Both the position numbers and the translations under genes were made by a program. The notes below the pieces were generated by a model. That model was not told the DNA's origin. It did no database searches and worked only from the letters and a program-made list of their open reading frames with translations. Source: LMUY01 sp965198895 (GTDB lineage Bacteria; Pseudomonadota; Alphaproteobacteria; Acetobacterales; Acetobacteraceae). Taken from it: a stretch of 64,000 nucleotides of DNA. Positions 16,911 to 23,500 of the stretch are shown piece after piece. The DNA lies in the NCBI GenBank assembly GCA_965198895.1, contig OZ240676.1, forward strand, positions 3,224,001 through 3,288,000, given 5' to 3'. Position 1 is the stretch's first letter; every line of letters begins with the position of its first letter.

Positions 16911-17843
16911 ATGAGCGATGTGAAGTTCGACCCGGCGCCCCCTCCGGCAGATTTGCGGCAGGAGTTCAGCCGGAAACGGACCGATCTCACCTCGGATGCT
17001 ACATTCCTGACCTTCGACCCGGAATTGTACTCGATCGATTTCCGGGCAGCCAGCGGCAGCATGTCCAACGTTGGCCTACCGCTGCCCTGTGCACGGCTGG
17101 AACCGGTGCTGAACCCGGCCAGCCCGGGTCGCGTCTTCGTCTCCCTGACCCCGGATAGTGGCTGGCTGTCACGCTTCACGGCCACGGCCCATGTGCTGGT
17201 GGTGGGCGGCCGGGCCGGCGCGGTGTTGACCGTCTATCGTCCGACCGACGGCACGCCCATGCCGGAGGTGCAGTTCCGCTCCGTCGTCCCGGTGCCGCCG
17301 TCGGGCCCAAGCCAGTCGCAGGACCAGGCCGCGACCCCGGCCGACCAACCTCGCACGACCGCGAGCCTGACGGTCCATCTGGAGACTGTCGGCGACATCT
17401 CGAAGCCCAGCCACGATTGGGTGGGCGACACGGCTGGCCTGCGGTCCATCGAGGGGTTCGCGCTCAGCTTGCCCGACGGGATGGAGGCGTCGGACGTGGA
17501 ATACCAGGGCATCATGGGTGAGGATTGGCGCACGCCCTGGTTCGAATCCGGTGCGTTTTGCGGCAGCCGCGGCCTGCAATTACCGCTGCTCGGCTTCTGC
17601 CTGCGGCTGGTCGGGGCGGCGGCCGACCGGTTCGAGTGTCGCGTCCACGGCCAGTTCGTTCGCGCCGGCGTGGTTGGCCCGGTGGGCAGCGGCGAGGATT
17701 GCAAGGCCGACACCATGCCGTTGACCGCCATGAAGGTCGAGATCGTTCCCAAGCCGGGCACCGGAATGCCCGAAGCCGAACCGAGCGCGGACACGCCCAG
17801 AAAGCCCCGCTGGCGCCGGCCCAAGCCGGAAGCGGAGAGCTAG
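16911..17843 (+). CDS. Conserved-looking protein of unknown function in the surface-glycan locus
   Basis: 310 residues, no recognised family. It begins with a proline-rich stretch (FDPAPPPADLRQEF). A beta-rich body follows, with HVLVVGGRAGAVLTVYRP and LTVHLETVGDISKPSHDWVG, then a cysteine-containing middle (GAFCGSRGLQLPLLGFCLRL). The tail is basic and proline-rich (PRKPRWRRPKPEAES). There is no signal peptide or membrane segment. Because it starts one base after the glycosyltransferase stop, the two are almost certainly co-transcribed and probably act together, but no reaction can be proposed. Confidence 0.7.
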   Translation: MSDVKFDPAPPPADLRQEFSRKRTDLTSDATFLTFDPELYSIDFRAASGSMSNVGLPLPCARLEPVLNPASPGRVFVSLTPDSGWLSRFTATAHVLVVGGRAGAVLTVYRPTDGTPMPEVQFRSVVPVPPSGPSQSQDQAATPADQPRTTASLTVHLETVGDISKPSHDWVGDTAGLRSIEGFALSLPDGMEASDVEYQGIMGEDWRTPWFESGAFCGSRGLQLPLLGFCLRLVGAAADRFECRVHGQFVRAGVVGPVGSGEDCKADTMPLTAMKVEIVPKPGTGMPEAEPSADTPRKPRWRRPKPEAES

Positions 17844-17884
17844 CCAACCAAGAGCCGCACGAGGTTGCCGCAGAGGGAGGCGGC

Positions 17885-18511
17885 CTAAAGCAGTGCGGCT
17901 TGACGGGCCAGGGTTTCGATCCGGTCCCAACGCCCGGTGGCGATATCGGCCGCCGGGGTCAGCCACGACCCCCCCACCGCCGCGACGTTCGGCAGTGCCA
18001 GCCACTCCGCCGCATTGTCGGTCGAAATCCCCCCCGTGGGGCAGAACCGAGCCGACGGGAACGGCCCGGCGAGCGCGCGCAACGCTGGGATCCCGCCACC
18101 CGCCGTCGCCGGGAAGAATTTTACCGCACTGAACCCGCGCGCCATCGCCTCCATAAGCTCGGACGCGGTCGCCACGCCCGGCAGGAACGGGATCGGCGCC
18201 GCCGCCGCCGCGTCCAGCAGCGCCGGCGTGGCGCCGGGGCTGAGGGCGAACCGGGCCCCGATCGCCACCGCCCGCTCCAACTCCGCCGCATTCAACACCG
18301 TGCCGATGCCGACCACCGCGCCGGGCACTTCCGCCATGATGGCGATCGCCGCGTCCATCCCGACCGGGGTGCGCAACGTCACCTCCAGCAGGCGGATCCC
18401 CCCCGCTACCAGCGCACGGGCCAGCGGCACTGCATCGGCGAGCCGGTCGATCGTGATCACCGGAATAACCCGGCCGAGGGCGAGCAGCGCGTCGAGTTGG
18501 GCGTCTTTCAT
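17885..18511 (-). CDS. eda: 2-dehydro-3-deoxyphosphogluconate aldolase / 4-hydroxy-2-oxoglutarate aldolase
   Basis: A 208-residue class I aldolase that splits KDPG into pyruvate and glyceraldehyde 3-phosphate, the last step of the Entner-Doudoroff pathway. Key features are RVIPVITIDRLADAVPLARAL, the catalytic glutamate region LLEVTLRTPVGMDAAI, VGIGTVLNAAELERA, PGVATASELMEAMARG and the Schiff-base lysine in FSAVKFFPATAGGG. GPFPSARFCPTGGI completes the phosphate site. It is divergent from the kdp genes. No edd (dehydratase) gene is in the window. Confidence 0.95.
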   Translation of the reverse strand: MKDAQLDALLALGRVIPVITIDRLADAVPLARALVAGGIRLLEVTLRTPVGMDAAIAIMAEVPGAVVGIGTVLNAAELERAVAIGARFALSPGATPALLDAAAAAPIPFLPGVATASELMEAMARGFSAVKFFPATAGGGIPALRALAGPFPSARFCPTGGISTDNAAEWLALPNVAAVGGSWLTPAADIATGRWDRIETLARQAALL

Positions 18512-18636
18512 GCAGATCTCCGAACGGTATGGGCGGTTTTACGCGTCCTTTATGCGCCGCTATTGGCTTCAATACGGCCGCTTTATGCCTCTCTGGATTA
18601 CCACTGCACCTCGCCAGGCCATGCTCGGCTGAGCGG

Positions 18637-18688
18637 CCCGGCTGAACAGCCCGGCTGAACAGCCCGGCTGAACAGCCCGGCTGAACAG
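18637..18688 (+). repeat. Four tandem copies of a 13-bp unit upstream of the kdp genes
   Basis: The unit CCCGGCTGAACAG is repeated four times without mismatch, and a partial, diverged unit precedes it. The array lies in the eda-kdp divergent intergenic region, about 10 bases before the first kdp-associated start. Each unit could be a binding site or simply slippage-prone DNA; it overlaps where a promoter or leader of the kdp transcript would lie. Confidence 0.85.
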
Positions 18689-18698
18689 AAGGTACTCC

Positions 18699-18782
18699 AT
18701 GTTCGATATCCTCATCGTTGTCCTCGGCACAGGGGGCATTCTCCTGATGGCCCTCTACGCCGCTCTGTGTGAGCGGATCTAG
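18699..18782 (+). CDS. 27-residue single-pass membrane peptide preceding kdpF
   Basis: ATG 18699 opens a 27-residue peptide that starts MFDILIVVLGTGG, continues with hydrophobic ILLMALYAAL and ends CERI. It is one transmembrane helix with a charged C-terminal end. Similar micro-proteins precede kdpF in other proteobacteria and are easily missed by gene finders. It ends three bases before the kdpF start. A role as an additional small stabilising subunit of the Kdp complex is inference only. Confidence 0.7.
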   Translation: MFDILIVVLGTGGILLMALYAALCERI

Positions 18783-18785
18783 CCG

Positions 18786-18872
18786 ATGTTCGACCTCATC
18801 CTGGGCGCCGCCGTTTCCGCGGGGCTGCTGGTCTACCTGGTCTGGGCGCTCGTCCGGCCGGAGGATTTTTAG
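18786..18872 (+). CDS. kdpF: KdpF, small subunit of the K+-transporting ATPase
   Basis: A 28-residue single-helix peptide: MFDLILGAAVSAGLLVYLVW with the typical KdpF end ALVRPEDF (compare Y-x-x-x-A-L-x-x-x-E-x-F in known KdpF). KdpF sits in the membrane at the KdpABC interface and stabilises it. Stop is four bases before the kdpA start. Confidence 0.88.
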   Translation: MFDLILGAAVSAGLLVYLVWALVRPEDF

Positions 18873-18876
18873 CACC

Positions 18877-20586
18877 ATGACCCTCATCGGTTGGCTGCAA
18901 ATCTCGCTGGTCCTGGCGCTGGTCTTCATCTGCGCCGTGCCGCTCGGCCGCTACATGGCAACCGTCGTGCAGGGCGGCCGGACCTTCCTCTCGCCGGTCC
19001 TCGGCCCGGTGGAGCGCGGCTTCTACGCGCTGGCCGGTGTCGACCCGGCGCGCGGCATGGGCTGGCGTACCTATGCCACCGCCCTGATCGTGCTGCAGGC
19101 AGTGCATTTCCTGATCCTGTACCTGATGCTGCGCTTCCAGAACCTGCTGCCGCTCAACCCGCAACATTTCGACGGCATGAGCCCGCGGCTCGCCTTCAAC
19201 ACCGCGATCTCGTTCGTCACCAACACGAACTGGCAGGCCTATGCCGGTGAGCAGGCATTGTCCTACGGCAGCCAAATGTGGGGCCTGACGGTCCACAACT
19301 TCCTGTCGGCCGCCACCGGCATCGCCGCGGCCGTCGCCGTCGCGCGTGCCTTCGCGGCCGGCGAGGTGAAGCTGCTCGGAAACTTCTGGGCGGACCTCAC
19401 GCGCATCACGCTGTACGTGCTGCTGCCGTTGGTGTTCGTCTACACCATCTTCCTGATCGCGTGCGGCGTACCGCAGACATTGTCCGCCTACATCGACGCG
19501 ACGACGCTGGAGGGGGCGAAGCAAACCATCGCGCTCGGCCCGGTGGCGTTCCAGGAGGCGATCAAGCTGATCGGCACTAATGGCGGCGGCTTCTTCAACG
19601 CCAACTCCGCCCACCCGTTCGAGAATCCGACCGCGCTCAGCAACATCGTCGAGACCTGGTCGGAAATCGTGATCCCGTTCGGCCTCGCCGTGACCTTCGG
19701 CGAGATCGTCAAGGACCGCCGGCAAGGATTTGCCTTATTCTGGACGATGGGCATTCTGATGGTGGCGTTCGTGGTGTGCTGCTACGCCGCCGAAGCGCCG
19801 GGCAACCCGCTGCTGACGCATCTCGGCATCGATCCGTCCATGGGCAACATGGAGGGCAAGGAGGTTCGTTTCGGCACCGCCATGTCCTCGCTGTTCGCCG
19901 TGACCACGTCGGCCACGTCGGACGGTGCGGTGATCGCGATGCATGACAGCTTCATGCCGCTGGCCGGCATGGTGCCGATGTTCCTGATCCAACTGGGTGA
20001 GATCGTGCCCGGCGGCGTCGGCTCGGGCCTGTATGGCATCCTGGTATTCGCTCTGCTGGCCGTGTTCGTGGCCGGGCTGATGGTGGGCCGCACGCCGGAG
20101 TATCTCGGCAAGAAGGTGCAGTCCAAGGAGGTGAAGCTCGCGATGCTGGCGGTGCTGATCCTGCCGTTGTGCATCCTGGGCGGCACGTCGATCTCGCTGA
20201 TGACGGACAGCGGCACGGGCTCGCTCGCCAATGCCGGGCCGCATGGGCTGAGTGAGATGCTGTATGCCTGGACCAGTGCCACCGGCAACAACGGCAGCGC
20301 CTTCGCCGGCATCTCCGCCGACACGCCGTTGCTGGATTACGGGTTGGGCACGGCCATGCTGCTGGGCCGGTTCGCATTCCTGATCCCGGTGCTGGCGATC
20401 GCCGGGTCGCTGGCGGCGAAACCGAAGCTGGCGGCGAGTGCGGGCACGTTCCCGACCCACGGCCCGCTGTTCATCGGCTTGCTGATCGGCGTGATCCTGA
20501 TCCTGGGTGGGTTGCAATACCTCCCCGCGCTCTCCCTCGGGCCCTTGGCCGAACACTTCTCGATGCTAGCCGGCAAGACGTTCTAA
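18877..20586 (+). CDS. kdpA: K+-transporting ATPase subunit A (ion channel subunit)
   Basis: A 569-residue polytopic membrane protein. KdpA holds the potassium selectivity filter and belongs to the superfamily of K+ transporters, with four degenerate pore loops. Visible landmarks are GWRTYATALIVLQAVHFLI, FNTAISFVTNTNWQAYAGEQ, the strictly conserved GTNGGGFFNANSAHPFENPT, TTSATSDGAVIAMHDSFMPL and ATGNNGSAFAGISADT. Length and all four filter regions are intact. ATG 18877 starts four bases after kdpF. Confidence 0.97.
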   Translation: MTLIGWLQISLVLALVFICAVPLGRYMATVVQGGRTFLSPVLGPVERGFYALAGVDPARGMGWRTYATALIVLQAVHFLILYLMLRFQNLLPLNPQHFDGMSPRLAFNTAISFVTNTNWQAYAGEQALSYGSQMWGLTVHNFLSAATGIAAAVAVARAFAAGEVKLLGNFWADLTRITLYVLLPLVFVYTIFLIACGVPQTLSAYIDATTLEGAKQTIALGPVAFQEAIKLIGTNGGGFFNANSAHPFENPTALSNIVETWSEIVIPFGLAVTFGEIVKDRRQGFALFWTMGILMVAFVVCCYAAEAPGNPLLTHLGIDPSMGNMEGKEVRFGTAMSSLFAVTTSATSDGAVIAMHDSFMPLAGMVPMFLIQLGEIVPGGVGSGLYGILVFALLAVFVAGLMVGRTPEYLGKKVQSKEVKLAMLAVLILPLCILGGTSISLMTDSGTGSLANAGPHGLSEMLYAWTSATGNNGSAFAGISADTPLLDYGLGTAMLLGRFAFLIPVLAIAGSLAAKPKLAASAGTFPTHGPLFIGLLIGVILILGGLQYLPALSLGPLAEHFSMLAGKTF

Positions 20587-20593
20587 CCCCTTC

Positions 20594-20618
20594 TCCCCCT
20601 CCCTTTGAGGGAGGGGGA
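20594..20618. repeat. GC-rich hairpin between kdpA and kdpB
   Basis: A perfect 10-bp stem (TCCCCCTCCC and complement at 20609-20618) closes a five-base loop, eight bases after the kdpA stop. It looks like a degenerate member of the GAGAGGG-type palindromes found elsewhere in the window and could modulate expression of kdpB relative to kdpA. Confidence 0.55.
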
Positions 20619-20651
20619 CTACCTTATCCTCCACGTAGGACTAACCTAATC

Positions 20652-22676
20652 ATGGCGCAGAACGCCGAATCCATCTCCCTGTTCGAGCCATCGCTGCTCG
20701 CCCGCGCCGCGCGGGACGCGGTGATGAAGCTGAACCCCGCCGGCCTGATCAAGAATCCGGTGATCTTCGTCACCGAGATCGTGGCCATGCTCGTCACCAT
20801 CCTCGGCGTTCGCAACCTGGTCACCGGCGCCAGCTGGACGTTCCCGATCGCCATCGCACTATGGCTGTGGCTGACCGTGCTGTTCGCGACCTTCGCCGAA
20901 GCCGTCGCCGAGGGCCGTGGCCGCGCCCGCGCCGAGAGCCTGCGCCGCTCCCGCAGCGACACCACGGCCAAGGTCATCACCAGCCTCACCGACCGCACGC
21001 CCAAGGCCACGCCCGCCTCGTCGCTGCGTAGCGGCATGCTGGTCCTGGTGGAAACCAACGACCTCATCCCCGGCGACGGCGAGATCGTGCAGGGCATCGC
21101 CAGCGTCAACGAGAGCGCCATCACCGGCGAGAGCGCCCCCGTGATCCGCGAAGCCGGCGGCGACCGCTCCGCCGTCACCGGCGGCACCATGGTCGTGTCC
21201 GACAGCATCGTCGTCCGCATCACCGCCGACCCCGGCAACACCTTTATTGACCGCATGATCGCACTCGTCGAAGGCGCCGAGCGCCGCAAGACGCCGAACG
21301 AAATCGCGCTCGATATTCTGCTGGCCGGCCTGACGATCATCTTCCTGATCGCCGTCGTCACCCTCGTCGGCCTGGCCAAATACTCCGGCACCGATCTCAG
21401 CGTCCCCGTGCTGGCCGCACTGCTCGTCACGCTGATCCCGACCACGATCGGCGGGTTGCTGTCCGCCATAGGCATCGCCGGCATGGACCGGCTGGTGCGC
21501 TTCAACGTGGTGGCGACCTCGGGCCGCGCGGTGGAAGCCGCCGGCGACGTGGATATGCTGCTGCTCGACAAGACCGGCACCATCACCTTCGGCAACCGCA
21601 TGGCCGCCGGGCTATACCCGGAGCCTGGCGTCGACGAGCGTATGCTGGCCGAAGCTGCCTCCTACGCCTCGCTCGGCGACGAAACGCCGGAGGGCCGGTC
21701 GATCGTCACCTATGTGCGCGACCGCCACAGCCTGTCGTTCGAGATGCCGGCCGATGGCGCCGTCGTACCGTTCAGCGCCAACACCCGCGTTTCCGGCCTG
21801 GACTCCGCCGGGCATAGCTGGCGCAAGGGTGCCGTGGACAGCCTGGTCGGCGCCAACGCCCCGGCCGCCTTCACTGCCGCGGTGGACAAGGTCGCCCGCG
21901 CCGGTGGCACCCCGCTCGCGGTGATGGCCGATAACCGGCTGATGGGCGTGATCGAGTTGAAGGACGTCGTGAAGCCCGGCATCCGCGAGCGCTTCGCCGC
22001 TCTGCGCCAAATGGGCATCAAGACGGTGATGATCACCGGCGACAACAAGGTGACAGCCGCCGCGATCGCCACCGAGGCGGGCGTTGACGACTTCCTCGCC
22101 CAGGCCACGCCGCAGGACAAGCTGGACTACATCCGCCGCACCCAAGCCGAAGGCCGCCTGGTCGCCATGTGCGGCGACGGCACCAACGACGCTCCCGCCT
22201 TGGCGCAAGCCGATGTCGGCGTCGCGATGCAGACCGGCACGCAGGCCGCCCGCGAGGCCGGCAACATGGTGGACCTGGACAGCGATCCCACGAAACTCAT
22301 CGAGATCGTGGAGATCGGCAAGCAGTTGCTGATCACCCGCGGTTCGCTGACCACGTTCTCGATCGCCAACGACGTGTCCAAATACTTCGCGATCCTGCCC
22401 GCGATTTTCGTGGTGACGTATCCGGAGTTGGGCGCGCTCAACGTGATGCGGTTGCATTCGCCGCAGAGCGCGATCTTGTCCGCGGTGATCTTCAACGCGC
22501 TGATCATCGTGGCGCTCGTCCCGCTCGCTTTGCGCGGTGTGAAGTTCCGCCCGATCGGTGCGGCGGCGCTGCTTAGGCGTAACCTACTGGTCTACGGATT
22601 GGGCGGCCTGGTCGCACCGTTCGTCGGCATCAAGCTGATCGACATCATCCTCGTCACTCTGGGACTTTCGTCATGA
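20652..22676 (+). CDS. kdpB: K+-transporting ATPase subunit B (P-type ATPase)
   Basis: A 674-residue P-type ATPase that powers K+ uptake in KdpFABC. The phosphorylated aspartate is Asp306 in LLLDKTGTITFGNR. The actuator loop is ESAITGESAPVIREAGGD (TGES), nucleotide-binding features include FSANTRVSGLD and WRKGAVDSLVG, and the hinge has TGDNKVTAAAIA and MCGDGTNDAPALAQADVGVA. Everything needed for catalysis is present. The stop overlaps kdpC by four bases (ATGA). Confidence 0.98.
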   Translation: MAQNAESISLFEPSLLARAARDAVMKLNPAGLIKNPVIFVTEIVAMLVTILGVRNLVTGASWTFPIAIALWLWLTVLFATFAEAVAEGRGRARAESLRRSRSDTTAKVITSLTDRTPKATPASSLRSGMLVLVETNDLIPGDGEIVQGIASVNESAITGESAPVIREAGGDRSAVTGGTMVVSDSIVVRITADPGNTFIDRMIALVEGAERRKTPNEIALDILLAGLTIIFLIAVVTLVGLAKYSGTDLSVPVLAALLVTLIPTTIGGLLSAIGIAGMDRLVRFNVVATSGRAVEAAGDVDMLLLDKTGTITFGNRMAAGLYPEPGVDERMLAEAASYASLGDETPEGRSIVTYVRDRHSLSFEMPADGAVVPFSANTRVSGLDSAGHSWRKGAVDSLVGANAPAAFTAAVDKVARAGGTPLAVMADNRLMGVIELKDVVKPGIRERFAALRQMGIKTVMITGDNKVTAAAIATEAGVDDFLAQATPQDKLDYIRRTQAEGRLVAMCGDGTNDAPALAQADVGVAMQTGTQAAREAGNMVDLDSDPTKLIEIVEIGKQLLITRGSLTTFSIANDVSKYFAILPAIFVVTYPELGALNVMRLHSPQSAILSAVIFNALIIVALVPLALRGVKFRPIGAAALLRRNLLVYGLGGLVAPFVGIKLIDIILVTLGLSS

Positions 22677-23272
22677 GCCATCTTCGCCCCGCTCTCGTTC
22701 TGGTGGTGCTGTTCACCATCCTGACCGGCCTCGCCTTCCCCTTCGCGTTCACCGGCGCTGCCGGTGCGATCGTCCCCGGCCTGGCCGGTGGCAGCCTGAT
22801 CGAGCGCGACGGCAAGGTGGTCGGCTCCGCCCTGCTCGGCCAGAACTTCACGGCGGATAAGTATTTCCACGGCCGCCCCTCCGCCACCACCGACACCGAT
22901 CCGAACGACAGCACCAAGACGATCGCCGCGCCGTACAACGCGTCCAGCTCGGGCGCGTCCAACGCCGGGCCGACATCCAAGACGCTGATCGACCGCGTGA
23001 CGGCCGATATCAAGACGGCCGGGCCGTTGCCGGTGCCGGGCGACATGCTGACCACCTCGGCCAGCGGCCTGGACCCGGACATCTCGCCCGAGACCGCCGA
23101 CCGCCAGGTGGAACGCGTCGCCGCCGCCCGCAAGCTGCCCGCCGACCGCGTGCGCTCGCTGGTGGCTGACCACACCGACGGCCGCCTGGCCGGTTTGATC
23201 GGCGAGCCACGCGTGAACGTGCTGCAGCTGAACCTGGCGCTGGACGCGATCGCCGCCACCCCCTCCAGCTAA
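22673..23272 (+). CDS. kdpC: K+-transporting ATPase subunit C
   Basis: 199 residues: one N-terminal membrane helix (LRPALVLVVLFTILTGLAFP) and a periplasmic domain. Family marks are GSALLGQNFTADKYFHGRPS, NASSSGASNAGPTSKTLI, DMLTTSASGLDPDISPETA and RVRSLVADHTDGRLAGLIGE followed by RVNVLQLNLALD. KdpC raises the complex's apparent affinity for ATP and K+. The gene overlaps kdpB by four bases. Confidence 0.97.
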   Translation: MSHLRPALVLVVLFTILTGLAFPFAFTGAAGAIVPGLAGGSLIERDGKVVGSALLGQNFTADKYFHGRPSATTDTDPNDSTKTIAAPYNASSSGASNAGPTSKTLIDRVTADIKTAGPLPVPGDMLTTSASGLDPDISPETADRQVERVAAARKLPADRVRSLVADHTDGRLAGLIGEPRVNVLQLNLALDAIAATPSS

Positions 23273-23313
23273 CGCCGCTTACTTTTCGCCTAAGACCAAC
23301 AGCCTCAGGCACT

Positions 23314-23425
23314 GACCCTCGTCTCACCTTGTAGGATGCAATGCGCTTTGGCATTGCATCAGGCAAACGCGCCGATCATCGCGACGTGAAGGTGCAATCC
23401 TCCAAGCGGATTGCACCCTACGCCC
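23314..23425 (+). repeat. Left copy of a 112-bp inverted repeat flanking kdpDE
   Basis: This segment and 26833-26944 are reverse complements of one another over 112 bp with three differences. Each contains two internal hairpins, one built on GATGCAATGC/GCATTGCATC and one on GGTGCAATCC/GGATTGCACC. It lies between kdpC and kdpD, so it may affect coupling of sensor expression to the kdpFABC transcript. The GTAGG-TGCAAT palindromes look like a dispersed REP-type element. Confidence 0.9.
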
Positions 23426-23500
23426 CTGAGTTTACTACGCCCCTGAGTCTACGTCTGCGGCGTCTGGTATAATCCCCATGGAGCATCGTACTCTCCCGTC

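Noticed and set aside
18637..18688. Possible CRISPR array
   Set aside because: The 13-bp units are contiguous with no spacers, so this is a simple tandem repeat. No cas genes are in the window.
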